From: Monocercomonoides exilis | Taxonomy: Eukaryota > Preaxostyla > Oxymonadida > Polymastigidae | Direction: 5' to 3' | NCBI GenBank assembly: GCA_001643675.2 | Contig: LSRY02000007.1 | Span: forward strand, 935,001 to 999,000 | Length of the DNA: 64,000 nt | Shown: positions 1 through 13,100 of the stretch, piece by piece | Layout of the letters: the number at the start of each line of letters is the position of its first letter | Numbering within the stretch: the stretch's first letter is position 1 | Translations under genes and position numbers: made by a program | The notes under the pieces: model-generated | What the model was told of the DNA's origin: nothing | Database searches by the model: none | What the model saw: only the letters and a program-made list of their open reading frames with translations

Positions 1-211
1 ACTGCAGCCGAGAAGGACAAAGATACTTGTGGCAAAGCGCGCTACTGCACAGCCAGAGCGAAGAGATTGGGAGTATGTGTCGCAGGAGGCAGAGATAATA
101 GTGTTGCTGGAGTTTCAGGAGAAGGAGAATCTCCTCAAAGCGGATGAAGAATTTTCAATGATAATGTTCCGGAGGGAGGAGAAGAGTATGTTTGAGAGTG
201 TGATTGCGTGA
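1..211 (+). CDS. 3' end of an unidentified protein-coding gene (partial)
   Basis: The frame starting at base 2 is open from the window edge to a TGA at 209-211 and gives about 69 residues that are charged and mixed in composition (Arg/Glu-rich, ending ...MFESVIA). The base composition is much richer in GC than the AT-rich spacer that follows, as for the other coding ends here. The beginning lies outside the window. No domain is recognisable in so short a piece. A GTG at 29 should not be taken as the start, because the frame is open upstream of it. Confidence 0.55.
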   Translation, partial: LQPRRTKILVAKRATAQPERRDWEYVSQEAEIIVLLEFQEKENLLKADEEFSMIMFRREEKSMFESVIA

Positions 212-1604
212 TGTTTCCTGCGTGTGAAAATGACTGTGACGAAAGCAGATGTGTGTGCACTACAGTGTTGCCCGTTCATCAATGTGCGGACTTTTGTGTT
301 AGGGAAAGAGTGCCAAAAATGTGAATATGAAAAATCTTATATAAAATTAAATATAAAAGAAAAAAGTTTCAAACCATCGGTTATAATAATTATTATGTTT
401 ATTTTAACTAGTAAAAGTCATATATGATTCCACAAAAATAGATATTCATTCTGAGTTTAAAGAAAATCCGAATGAATTCAAACATCTGCAATAGTCAGAA
501 TTCTTGCTAATTCACAAAAAAGAATCGATGCACACTATGAAAATTTCATGAATCAGCAATTACAAAATAAACTGAAAAACGCTATCACATATTTATCATT
601 AATTCTCAATTTTTAATTTTGATCAAAAAAGTTGATACATAATTTTTTGAAAAAAAAATATCTTCTCATAAAGAAGTTTGTTTTGAGCCTACTAACATCA
701 CTGTGTAATTTTTATATTTTTATTTGTATTATGGAAACGGAGTGTTTTTTTTATTAACTTTCATGGGATTAATTTTTGATCTATAGCGACTTTTCAAAAA
801 GAATTACCCATATCATTTAACAAAAAACATAACATCAAAAATTTCAACTTTTTCAATTTCAAAGTTTCTAAAAAAATTCAATTTTGAATATTATCTTTGA
901 TATTTCAGCTCTTGGTGAATATTTTTTATTCAACGCAATTGAAACAAAAAAGGAAAATCACACCTTAACTCAAATGGGCATAATGAAACTTGAAGGACAT
1001 CAATGAAATTTTAAAATATTCATTTATTTTTATTATTCTGTTCTTTAAGTTAACAGTTTTATAAAGTATAGTTTATATGTCTGAAATAAATGGATTTATA
1101 GACAATGAAGGTTTTAAAAAAGTGAAAAAAATAGAAAACGATAAGAGAGTTGTAAACACACTTTATTTTTCATCCTCAAATTTTGTCTCTTTTTCGTAAT
1201 TCATACATGCACACGTTAGATGTCAATGCAGAAATACTATTTTAACATTCAGAAAAGCCTTATTTCGCGAGAATTATATATCTGAAAATTTCTGATCAAA
1301 GTGATCATAGGATCAATATTTTTTGTTTTTTAAATTAACTTACTCAATTTCAAGTTTTTTTGAAATTTTTTCATGCTTTCGTAACAAAGGGATTATAATT
1401 AACTTATATAACTTCTATTTTTTCTTAGAACGATTAAATTGTGAAAAATAACTGATGTGCTTTTAGTTGCAGTATGCCCTCAAATGGTCATTGTCCGTCA
1501 ATTCCATTAAAAAAATTAAAGTTTCTTTTAAAAAAAATGAAAATATAGTTATTACCCAAAACTCAATTTTTTATCTTATCGTTTCTCTTTCCTTTTTTTA
1601 TGCA
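212..1604. other. AT-rich spacer, no gene seen
   Basis: About 1.4 kb of very AT-rich sequence with many stops in all frames. The only short ORFs (224-427, 1467-1649) are composed of AT-driven residues (I, K, F, N) and have no supporting splice context. The last part should hold the promoter and 5' UTR of the gene starting near 1605. Confidence 0.6.
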
Positions 1605-3792
1605 ATGGAACAAAGGTTTTTCTTTGAATTTTTATTATTAAAACTTTAACTTTATTATGTGGTTATAGGCGTAGCTAGACATTTTCTTGATTCCGCTTTT
1701 AAAAATCTTTCAAATATTCTTCAATCCGTTTGTTCTTGTTTAAACAACGAATTAACTTATGAGAAATAGAAAGAAGAATCTTTAGAAAAAAAGAAAAACG
1801 AATTGTTGAATTCGTTAAGAATTCACGATAAGGAATCCATCGGATCAATAGTATATCAGTTTTTTATTGCTCGAAATCTTCAAATAAATGAACGAGTATA
1901 GGGAATTCATTATTTAGGTGAAAAGGAAGATTTCGAAAGGCATTTGATCGCATACTTGTATATTAAGAAGACTCTCGGCCTTATTGATAAATCAAACGAT
2001 AATGAAACAAGTCAAAACGAAATTAATGAATGCATTTACAAGTATGATTTGCTTGTAATTTCAAATATAACTCTTTCATTACCTTCTCAGGATTATTTTT
2101 ATTGCAAACTATCTGAACAATAAGTATTTAACTGTGTTTAAGAATCAAGCAATAAAACAATTCGGCGAAAGACAGATAAAAGCAATTGAAAATGGAGAAG
2201 AACATTTGGTTGGAAAAGATTTAAAATCTAAGTATTTTCAGTCAAATATAAACAAAGATACTTTAAATGAAGAAATAAACCGATTGTGCAATAAAGAAAA
2301 CATAATAAATCCTTTGAATTCAACTACAACAAATATTTCCAACCTGACAAATTCGACTGGGTTAGCAGCAATTTCTACGCCAACGCCATCACAAAATTCA
2401 TCACTTTTTGCATCAAAATCTTCATTGTCATTCTATCCAATCTCTCCTCTTTCATCGTCTCAAACCAGTCAGCTTTCTTCTGCTTCTCCTTCGGGCATTG
2501 AGGGGCAATTCTTGACACAAAAAATTTCGAAGCCAATAAATGTGTTGGAAAATGAGAAACCGCACGCATATGCAGATGCAAGACAAGCTTTGAATAATAT
2601 GCCAACCAGTTCATCTCCAGTACCTCACTTAAATTTATCTTCTTCATTTTCTCCTCAAAGTGTTCAACCACAGTACTATCCCATCCAGTCGCCTGTGCCT
2701 TCTAGTGGCTCGATTCCATTTCGTCAAATCACAAGGGAGCAATTCGAACAATTGTCACCTGAGGACAAGGCCAGATATGTATCCTCCTACCAACAATTGT
2801 GCGTGCAGCAAGCGAGCTGGTTTACTTGGCAACAGCAGCAATTTCAATTATATCCCCAAACGAATATATGGGGACAGCAAAATCCTTATGCTTCACAAAG
2901 TCCCGTTCCAATGAATTTTGCTGCGTCTTCAAGCGGCACAAATTCTTTGAGTAATTTTGATAATCAGGCTCATCCCCCTTTAAAAGGTCCAGATCGGTCT
3001 TCGCTTTTCACGGAGTACACAGGCATGCCTCACATTTTGCCTACGGACTATAAAGTTGTGCATACACAACAACAGAGCGGATCTCTTAATAGCAGAAATC
3101 TGCAAGAGCCACCATCTGCATTTTATCAAACACACAATGCTGTTATTGCTGCAAGTGCTCCGCCTCCAAAACTTCCAACTCAAAAAGACAACTCTCAAAC
3201 AAATTCATCGTCTTTTAAGTCATATCACACAGAAACGATATTTTCATCAGAAATCATGCCACAACCTGTTTACCACATCCCAGAGCCTTGTTTTGGTGCA
3301 CAGCCTGAAAAATACCTCGAACCATCACATTCAAAACCATCTCAACCCAATTATCAATTATCACCATCTGCTACCACTTCTGTTTCTCCTGCATCCCCAT
3401 CATCTTCACCATTACCGCAAGCAACCGCTTCGGTCCATCTTCAGTCATCTCCTCCGAATCTAACGCAAGGCCCGCCACCAACCGACCAGTTCAAGCCACT
3501 TTTTCCAAGCACATCTCCATTCACAATTGAATTCCACAAGCATAAAGATCTTCCGAAAGATGAAAAGTTAACTCAAAAGATGATTTATTTTTGGTACAAG
3601 ATATCAGAAATGTTTACCCCTGATTTGCTTGGTTCCTCCTTTTACCCTTCAATTTTTCAGAAATCTAAATTGCAAACGACAACTTCAGAAGATTCTGACA
3701 GAACTCCGAGACGTTATGAAAATATCTTTTTTAACGTTATAAAATTGCCGCGTGATGACATACCCGTAAATAAGGAAGATGACTCTATTTAA
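1605..3792 (+). CDS. Hypothetical Ser/Pro/Gln-rich protein, multi-exon 5' part
   Basis: No family recognised. The large last exon runs from 2091 to a TAA at 3790-3792. It follows a convincing intron at 2042-2090 (GTATGA...CTTCTCAG, phase 2) that joins an upstream helical stretch (FERHLIAYLYIKKTLGLID) to IANYLNNKYLTVF. Further upstream one frame is protein-like but carries TAG at 1767 and 1899. I model these as the ends of short introns 1728-1769 and 1851-1901, plus a first intron 1616-1678 after ATG 1605. All junction phases agree and the product is about 660 residues. The N-terminal ~200 residues look alpha-helical. The middle is low-complexity Ser/Pro/Gln/Thr, and the last ~90 are again ordered (a segment around MIYFWYKISEMF). 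The start and first three introns are uncertain, and the 3' end could also be spliced. The gene lies directly upstream of CNOT11 on the same strand. Confidence 0.5.
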
Positions 3793-4015
3793 CTTCAGTG
3801 TTTTCCCAGTTAACTCAATGTTTTTTGTGAATTTTTTTTAGTAGAAAGATTCGTCTCATTTTATAATTTATTAGCATCTTATCATCGACAAGATATTTAT
3901 CCTTTTTGAGAATTTTTTCGTAACAATTATTTTGATCAGTCAGTTCCACAATTTGTCAAATTAATAAATAAAATCTTGAAAAACCTATTAATTTATCAAC
4001 AAATAACAAACATTT

Positions 4016-7000
4016 ATGCCCAATGAAATTCAAAATTCTTTGTTGGAAATCGCTTCAAAGAATATCAATCTTGGAACAATGCTATCGGAACTGAAATTGT
4101 TATTCGAAAGTAAAGATACTTTTCACCTTTCACAAAATTTATCACAATTTATAACTGAAGAAATTGCATCAAATGAAAAAGAAATAGCCTTTACATTTTT
4201 TCTTCTCTCATTGTACAAAGAATCTCCTTTGGAGCAGCATCCATTTTATCATGTTTTGAAAAATATTATTGAGTGCGATGCCAAGAACGAAAAAATGATC
4301 CCAGAATCACCAATATCTCGTTTCATTTTGTATGTTAATTACTTTGGCCTGGGAAGGGTGTGCATTTTTAATATATACACATAATTAACACAAAAATGCC
4401 TTATTCATATTAACTCATTAGGTTTCTCAATTAACCCCAAATGAAACTCTTCAGATGCTTGCAAATGACGACGTCATAATACCTAACTTTTCATTTATTC
4501 CAAATTCGCAAAAGAAAATTTGTAAGTCAAATGTCGTTGGACTTGATTTGTCTGAAAAGAAAATATCATCTCAAAGGGAAATCAACAGAAGGGAGTGGAT
4601 AAATTTGCGTTCTTCTAAAAAAATTTTAAAAGAGAGTTCTTTTCTCAATAGAAAAGAGGAACCGCTTTTCAATTCAACTTATTCTTCAGAAAATCAAAAA
4701 TCAAATAGCACTTCAACTCCTTATCATGAGAATAGACAAAATTCTTTTTGCTTTCAGGAGAAAAACTCTTTCCTACCAAAGGAAATGAACGACAGAATTC
4801 AAAAACATGATACGGCTACTATGTATTTCCCACTATTAACTCCCATTTCCGACGAAAGAATGGAAGAAAACAGTAAACTGAATATTTTACCAAGAGACTA
4901 CGATCTTAAAAGGAGATGCAAAAAATATCTTTTACAAAGGAGAAAAAGAATACATTCTCTGCATTCAGCAATTGATGAATATCAGAACGAGAAGTCTGAT
5001 GAAATCGATGATGAAGAAGATGATGAACTTGAGGAAGAAGAGGAAAAAGAAGCTGAAATTTATAAATTCAAACATATGCAAATGGAAGATGGGCATGATG
5101 CAAAAGAAGTTAAACAAAATGCATGCGAATGCAAAGGAAATAACAAAGAAATACAAGGAAAAATTGAAAAAGCAAATCAGATTTGCGAATTTCAAGAAGA
5201 CAAAAGCGGAAAAATGAGGACAGAGTATTTTAAATGTGACTCACAATCAGAAGATGAAAGAAAAGCAAACAGCATTTCAAGAAAAAATGAAAAAATTGAG
5301 GTATATTGCAGTGATTATACGGGTAATGTGGAAAGGGAAAAGGAACTTCGAGAATTAAATGAAAGTTCATTTTATTGTTCAGCTTTTAATCCTTCTCAGA
5401 AGGAGGATTCATTTCCTCCATTTCCTTGCGATAATTCATTTTACAATTTAAAGGTTTGCTTTTTTTCCTTTTTTCCTTTTTTTCACCCCAATCTCATTTT
5501 TGCATTTTGTTCTCTTTATTGCAATCTTCTTATGATTTTATCCATATAATGCCTAATTTTTAATTTTGATAAATTCTTCTGTCAATTTTCAAAATCAACA
5601 GGAGCGACAGTTGGGGTTAACAATTCAAGACAATCTATTTGGTTATGAAGGAAGTAATGATATTCAAAGCGATAAAAAAGCAAAGTCAGATATTCACAGA
5701 AATATTCTCAGCATTGATGCTCAGCCACTCAACACTTACAAATCGATCCAATCACCTCCTTCTTCAAAAGAATATGATTATTCTTCTTCCATTTTGTCTT
5801 CTTCTGCATCTGCATCTGCATCTTCATCTTCATCTACATCTTCATCTGCTTCCACCTATGCATCTTTCCCTGCATACTCTTCTTTTGTAGCAGAAACTCA
5901 ACACACACATAATGCTTACGTTCCATCCTTAATTTCACAACAGCAGAATCCAGCACATATCGTTTCAAATAGTTCACTTCCTTTTCCCTCTTATTCTACA
6001 AGTAAGACAACAACTGATCATCATTTCTGGGCATCTTCAAATCAACAACCGTCCATTGCATCTCAGCCTCCGTCGTTGCTCTTCCCTTCAAATGATTTTC
6101 CTCACCATGCAGAATCACATACTCAATTCACACTATTGCCCAAAGCAGCAAGCTCAAATGTGAGTTCTGCATTTTCATTTAATCTTTCACAAAATCCAAC
6201 TTCAGTGCCATTTCAGCTAACCCACAGTTCGCCTTTCCTCAAACAAAGCGTTGCATACCCCAAACTTGGTGAATCATCTCGACAATTTACAAATGTTTCT
6301 TCAAATACACAAATTCCATACAAACCATCACTTCCTACGACAAATGCGTTTGCTTTATCTCCTCAAGCGTTATCATCGCAGCAAAGTCCTTTGGACGGTT
6401 CATCTTCTTGTCAGCAAACAGGAATATCAGCGGATGGAAAAACTGCCGCTGGTTCGATACAACAGCAGCTACAAGAGATAATCAATGCTGCCTTCGAAAG
6501 ACCCCTTCCTCTTCGAGCTCTTCATCCTCTTCTAAACTTCTTTGCAGAAGGATCGCTTCTGAAAGATCTGCAATCACAACCCCAAAACTTACATGCACAT
6601 AACATTCCAAAGTCTGCCTCTTCTCCAACGCTGTCATTATCTTCTGAAGAGACCTGCTTTGCACCTTCGTCGTCATCGTCTCCATCATCATCATCTCCTT
6701 CTTCGATTTCTTCGACTCCTTCTTCTTCAGCTTTGAGCATCATGCCTTCAACAAGAGAACCCCTCAAAGCAGAGCCAGAAGGCGAGAAAGAGCGAGCCTT
6801 ATTGAATATACACGAGGCAGCAGTGGTTTGTGTCTGCTCGCTGTCGTGTGAAGAATACCAGAAACTGATTGCGCACAATCCACGTGTTGCACAAGGATCA
6901 GTGGATGTGTTGTTTAGTGATCTGAACATATACAAGTTGAGATTGAAGCATTGGGTATATTCAGGGCAGGACGAGGACAAGAAGCAAATGATTGAAAAAC

Positions 7001-7695
7001 TTAGGAATCATCACATTGGGCTTTCTTCACATGAGCACGTGTTAACAGTGGCAGACTGCTTACAGCAGACGATGAAGTGCTTTTTAACAGCAAATGTGCT
7101 CGATTTCGTGTTTGAGCTGTGCACGAGGCATCCTCTCCCATGCGATTACATTCAGAGTTTTCTGATTCACTGTGTCAATAGCGTGGCAGAATACGAAGAA
7201 CAAGAAGCTTCAGAAGCACAGGATTGGGAGCAAAGTCAGGAGCAACCAAAAAGCATCAACCTATCTTCAGTGCATATTTCTGGAAGTGGTACATCATCTT
7301 TTCCAGCTTCTTCTTCTTCTTCTTCTTCCTTTTCCTCATCAGCTCGGCAAGCATCTCTTCATCATTCGTTTGCTTCATCTTCCAAACCTCTTCGGATGGA
7401 TGTAGCTGGCGTTGTGCGTAGTATTTCTTTGTTTATTGGAGCTTTGCTGTCAAAAAAAATTATTGTGCTGTCGCCTAAATCCTCCTTGCATTCGCCAGAG
7501 GATGAACTGATTACAAGAATGGTGGGAGAGTGGTTCTTTGATGAAGGGAATCTGCTTGTGATGCTGGAGAAGTTTTCGTTGGAGCATGCATCAATTGATA
7601 CAACAAATCTGTATCAGACAATAAAGACGCTTCAAAGGAGCATTCATAATGAAAAGAAGAACTTAGTTGACGAAGTCAATACGCAAGCAGGCTGA
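4016..7695 (+). CDS. CNOT11: CCR4-NOT transcription complex subunit 11 homologue
   Basis: Exons 4016-4357, 4422-5453 and 5602-7695 join in phase 0 at both introns (GTGTGC...CATTAG, 64 nt; GTTTGC...CAACAG, 148 nt), giving 1,155 residues. The N-terminal ~130 residues follow the CNOT11 pattern (NSLLEIA...; FLLSLYKESPLEQHPF; then ISRFILYVNYFGL). The last ~300 residues match the conserved C-terminal CNOT11 domain (DUF2363): CEEYQKLIAHNP, a proline-gated helix pair LPCDYIQSFLIHCVNS, then VVRSISLFIGALLSKKII. In animals and other eukaryotes CNOT11 docks with CNOT10 on the N-terminus of NOT1 in the cytoplasmic deadenylase complex. Between the two domains lie an acidic/lysine-rich stretch and long Ser-rich tracts, more than doubling the usual length of about 500 residues. 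A second Ser-rich insertion splits the C-terminal domain near 7270-7390. Assignment rests on remembered family motifs. Confidence 0.82.
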
Positions 7696-8329
7696 AGTGG
7701 AATATGATTTTTCATTATAATATTTTGCATTTTTTGTTTAAGAGCATTTCTATTTTTGGGAATAAAAAATAAATCGACAATTGATATTTTTTAAAAAGAA
7801 AGCATGTTGTTCAAATGTATATTTAGAAGATTCCTTAATGGAAAAAGAATATTTTCTAAAACAAATAAATTCAAATGAAAGCTGAGAATGTAAAAAAATC
7901 TCAAAAAGATGAAATAAAAAATAATAATTATAAATAAAGAACCTTTGAAGAAATGACTAGTTCAAAAGGTAAATGAAAAACAAGAAGAGAAATATGAAAA
8001 ATAATCAAATAAAAAATTTTGAAACTTTTATTTTAGCGATTATGAAAGAATTTTCTATTTTCACGTTATAAAAAAAATTAATTAATTAATTAATTGATAA
8101 AATAAAATAACATTAAATAAAAAAAATGAATCGGAAACAATAGCTATAATTGAAACAATAAATAATCCAGAAAAGGATTTTAAAAAATATATGATTAAAT
8201 AAAATATAACTAGTTCTCACGTTCAAAAAGAAGCAAAAAATTGTGATAGATTCCAGGAAGATTTCTTTGAAAAATAGAGGAGATTTGTAATTATTGGATA
8301 GCCTAAATTTCGTTCCATGGCCATTTCAA
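7696..8329. other. AT-rich spacer between convergent genes
   Basis: About 630 bp of AT-rich sequence between the converging ends of the CNOT11 gene and the minus-strand gene ending at 8330. It must hold both 3' UTRs and polyadenylation signals. AATAAA-like strings occur repeatedly, but I cannot choose the functional ones. It contains a short TAAT microsatellite at 8077-8095. Confidence 0.6.
8077..8095. repeat. TAAT tetranucleotide microsatellite
   Basis: About five tandem copies of a TTAA/TAAT unit in non-coding AT-rich DNA. Confidence 0.85.
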
Positions 8330-9469
8330 TCATTCTTTAATGTTTACATCAACAGCAAATCCTTGATGCATTGTCAATTCCTGATTTTCCTCAGGGGGCA
8401 GCGAAGTTTTATTGTCATTTGAATCCGCGTAAGCACTCTGAACTATACTTCCTTCATTTGGCTGATATGTGCTTTCTGTTGGAACAGGAATTGGAGGTTG
8501 AAATCCAAGGGGCTGAAATTGTGGTGACTGGAAGCTTTGTTGCGGCGTTATTGCAGGTGCTGCGGGATAGCTTGCTGGAAACGCTGTCGGATATTGGGAA
8601 GCCGGAAGCTGCGACGGAGGCGCAATTGTATCTGAAGGTAAACCAGTTGCAGGCTGCATTGGATAGATAGAATTAAAAGCACCATTATTTGGATAGTTTG
8701 GTAATTGGAATTGATTCGATATCTGCTTTGTTAAAAAACATGTTGATTAAACAAAAAAATTTGAATATTAACAAAGCAAAAGTGTAAATAGAAATAATTT
8801 TTAATATGAAAGCCTATCAAATAGACAACAAACATTTAGCTGTTGAAGATATGTGAAAACATAATGGATCATTGATTGAATATGATCAGAATCGTACGAG
8901 ACACTTGGAGAAATTGTACTTCCATCTCTCAAAAAAATCGTAAAATAATGGCAATATGTTATGCGCTCTCGTCCATTATTTGTTATTTGACTAACTCCTA
9001 GTGATGCCTCAATATTAACTATGTCGTTCATTTTAATAGTTTTTTCGCTTTTTTTTGCACAAACAAGTTTCCCGATGCATGATGGTTGACTTTTTAAAGT
9101 AAGAATTCCTTCTTCTGGGTCCAATATTATATAATGATGAAAACTATCTCTTGCTGTACAAATAAACACGCCAGCTCCAATTACAACAAAAATAACTATA
9201 ATCTAATAAACAACTTTCAAATAGTAAGCAGAAAAAAAAAGGATAATACAATTATAGGAAATGAAGGCCCAGCCAATACAATAACCACAATCAGCATTCC
9301 AACACATACTGCAGTCCAAAGAGAAATAAAAACCAAGCCAATATATGATGGCGATTCTTCAAGCATAATACAAAAACATGCACAATTTTCATTTATTTAA
9401 AGAATGAAGAACCAAACCATGAAACTTCTTTTTTTCGAGATGAACAGCTGTTGGAGCCTGCGGAATCAT
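8330..9469 (-). CDS. Hypothetical membrane protein, two TM helices plus soluble C-terminal region
   Basis: Four exons on the minus strand: 9418-9469, 9250-9356, 8834-9202 and 8330-8722. Introns are 9357-9417, 9203-9249 and 8723-8833, all GT-AG, with phases that agree, giving 306 residues that end at TGA. After a short N-terminus (MIPQAPTAVHLEKKK) come two hydrophobic helices: one around VGMLIVVIVLAGPSF, then IIVIFVVIGAGVFIC across an intron. The next ~115 residues form a compact soluble region with a beta-strand-rich look (HYIILDPEEGILTLKS; YFTIFLRDGSTISPSVSY; final helix IQSMIHYVFTYLQQL), reminiscent of small membrane-anchored PH-like domains, though I cannot assign it to a family. The C-terminal ~130 residues are Pro/Gln/Tyr-rich and probably disordered and cytoplasmic. 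Confidence 0.8.
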
Positions 9470-10191
9470 AAGTAAAAAACAACAATCTTAAATATTTAAA
9501 AAGGTTATTTGATCAAAGTGAAAAAAAATGTATAAACAATCCAGTTGAGATAAAAATTATTCTTTATCACTTATATATTTTGTTGATGATGAAATGAGAA
9601 GAAATAATTTTTTATTGAACAAAAAACAGAAATATTTAAATTCAAACATCTATCGAAAATTTTCAAAATATGTGTTTTGTTTTGTATGTGCCGCCTAATA
9701 TATTATATAATTTTGTAATTAATATATATCTTTTCCCCTTGAGAAAGAAAGACTTATATTGATATAAAAGCAGAAAAAGTTTTAAATATATCCTTGTGTT
9801 TTTCCATTGATGAAAGTATTTTGTACCACATCACAAAAATTCAATAAGGACTTATCAAACACACGAATAATTTAAATTTCATTACTAAATTTTGTTTACT
9901 CCAGTTAAAATCAACTTTATCTCTTGTTAAAAATCAAACAGAATTTTACTTTACGAAAAGCTAACGAAAATAATAAAAGAACAGATATTTAAGAGTTTTC
10001 ATTTTCATTCATAAAAACCAATAAAATAAATAAGAAATAGTATCAAAAAGCCAATTGAAGTTGTAGCAAGCACGCCACAAACAGAAAACAACAAATGATG
10101 CATTTTTGAATAAAAAAAACTTCACTTCATTTTCAGATTAAAAAAAACTTTTCACACAACATTAATTCCAAATTTCTCCATCTCTTCTTCT
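9470..10191. other. AT-rich spacer, no gene seen
   Basis: About 720 bp with stops in all frames. It lies upstream of the 8330-9469 gene (promoter side) and downstream of the giant minus-strand ORF (3' UTR side). No repeat or RNA gene recognised. Confidence 0.6.
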
Positions 10192-13100
10192 TCATTTGTT
10201 CATGCTTTCGACCAGCTTTCTTGCCTCTGCTGACACACTCAATTCCTCTTCCTCTGACAACTCGTTGTATCCAATTGCATCGGACATCGTCACCATCACT
10301 GTGCCTGCAGGAAAGTGCTGGATGAACTCTCTCTTCAGCACATTCAGCTCCACACGCTCGCACCCTCTCTCCGACACGCAGCTCTTCACAACTGCCTCAA
10401 ATGTGTTCCCTGAAACCCCCTTCATGTCTGGTCTCTCACCATTCACTATCTTCTGCCCAGCAACCACTGCCTCATACTCCCCAAATGGGATCTGCAGGGT
10501 CAGGCACTCCCACAGCATCATCCCAATCGAGAATGAAACTGACTCCTTTGTTGCTCCCATCTTCTTCTTCATCTGCAGCTCAGGCGCCTTCCACCTCAGA
10601 CACTCCTTTCTGTTGTCATCCTCATCCTCAAAGGCTGATGAAGGTGGTGGTGAACCTCGACCATTCCTGTTGGCAGATGAGAAGTCAGAGGAAGATGTGA
10701 TGATGGTGGAGGTGGAGGAGATAGATGAGGAATCTGAATCATCTGAAGAGAAGTCTGAGTGCTTGGCAATGCAGATGATCATGTGCTCTGAGAACAACAC
10801 AATGTGAGGACTCAGATTTGCAAGAGATGACAGCTCGTCTTCTTCATTTTCAAATGAGTGGAGTGCCCCATTCGCCACCCAGAACAACACCTGGGCAGCG
10901 GTGTGTTCTCTCTCCTTCAGAGTGCCAATCGCCATCTCTTTCTTCTCATTCCTCCCATGAAGCAGCATGAACAGCGAATCTCGCAGATCCACAATCAGCT
11001 TTTCAAACACTGATGAACAGGCAATTGCATCCACCAAATTCGACATGGATGAGGTGGTTGGACACAGATCCTCTCCTCGAACAAATGTTGAATCTGAATC
11101 AGTTGTTGAAGTGGATGAGATGGATGGCGATGGCGATCTCTTTCTTGTCTCTTCCTCGACTTCCTTCTCATCAACTTTCTCTAATGCCCATTCTGGAATA
11201 TTATCTGAATCCCTTCCAAGGATGTATTCAGTGGAGCCACTCTCAGAAAGAAGATGCTCAGATGACTCAGAATGCCCCAAGCTATTCTCATACACCCTCT
11301 TCTTGATTCTCTCTTCATTCTTCTTCTCTGCCTCCCTTTCTGCTCTCCTCCACTGTCCTTCAGGTGACATCTCCATCGTTACCATCTCAAATGCCTTCGG
11401 ATCTTTCTTCACTGTATCATTCACAATCTCTTCCAGTTCTTCAGTTCTCCTCTTTTGCTTTCTCCACCGAGCAGCAAGAATAATTGAAACAATCAGAACA
11501 ATCATTAATACAATTCCCATTATAATAACAATTAATGACCATATCGAACTTTCTTTCTTTCCTCCTTCCGAAAGAATTCCATCCCCACTTGCCTGATGCT
11601 GGCTCCTGTTCTTCACCACAAAGCATTCTGTATGCTGTCGCGCTCCACTTTCCCCAATCTCTCCAAACTCTATCCCAATCCGCACTTCTGCAAAATCATC
11701 TTCACCTCCAAGATTCTGCCATCTAACTTTGCCTCGCACTTCTCTCTCTGACACATAACCACTTTCTTCAATCACTTCATGCCAGATTGCAGCATCGTTG
11801 GTTCCAATCCATTTCTCCACTCTCATCCACAGGTTGCATGGCATCAGAACTTGTCCTCTTACTATTGCTTCTCTTTCCTCTCCTTTATCTCCTGCCCAGG
11901 CATCTGCTTTTATTTCCACACTTTCCACAACAGGAATGAACAGAGCAGACATCCGTTCGTCTGCAACCCCCTGCAGGGAGCATCCACTGTTTGCAATCCA
12001 CAGCGAGCTGTTTTCCTTTGCACCATCCCCCCCTTTCAAGCTCTCAACAAACAAAACACCATTTCCGCTGCATGCAATGTTTTTCCGAGCAGATGGATAT
12101 TTTTCCGCTCCAGCACCGTTGTTAATAAATTCACTCTTTGAAATCCACACGTCTCCCTTTTCGATATTCACTCCTCCTTTTTCAGAATCCTTGATAATTA
12201 AATCCTTCATCTTTACAGTGCTATTTACCAATTCAACAATTGATTCATTCCATTGACATAGTTCTTTGATTCTGCTATTTTGGAACAATTTTTCTTTCTC
12301 ACTCTTTGAAAAGAGATTTCCTTCAAACAAGCCCGATTCAATTTTTGTGTCCATACAATTTATGGCAGTTAGAAGGAAAAGGACAGAATCATCAGTTAAT
12401 GAACAGTTTTCAACAATAAATCTCGGACTTGTTGTAACAGATATTATTGAGTTGATGTCATCATTTTTAACCAACACATTGCTAATCCTTGTTGAAGAAA
12501 TAGTCACCAATGCTAAATAAGATTCAATTGGAGATTGTTTTGAAGTTACATTTTGAATATAGCAGGCATTCATTATCAAAGACGTTTCTGAATCTGCCAT
12601 TAATAGTTGATATTTAAATTCCAAATTTTCAATAGAACAGTTGTTCATGATGCAATCGCCTGTTTTCAGAATAATCACTGGAAAGGGAAAAATAATATTG
12701 CTCTTCGGTTCATTTCCTTTTCCAACAAATGAACAGCAAAATAGTTCCACTTTTCCATTTTCAGGTGAAATAAGTGAATTATGTGTTGCATTCAATGAAT
12801 TACAAATAATAAACTTTATGTATTCAATCGATACACTATTGATTGTTCTAATAATATTTTCCTTTTCACACAATGTTATTGGAACTATTTGAACTTCAGC
12901 TTGATTTTTTGTTTTAGATGAAAGAGTCATTTCTTCGAGAGATATTTCTCCGTTTATAAAAGATTTCGTATCCACAATCATGCGACTCAAATAATCATTT
13001 GTCAGATGATTTATACCATAATCGATCGACAAGCATGGCAAAGAGTGGCTTCCGCATTGCCTTGTGTTACTCCCATTATTGGTCTCAAATGAACTAACGA

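Noticed and set aside
224-427. 67-residue ORF downstream of the first partial gene
   Set aside because: The ORF leads into AT-rich spacer, its residues follow base composition, and no splice or domain evidence supports it.
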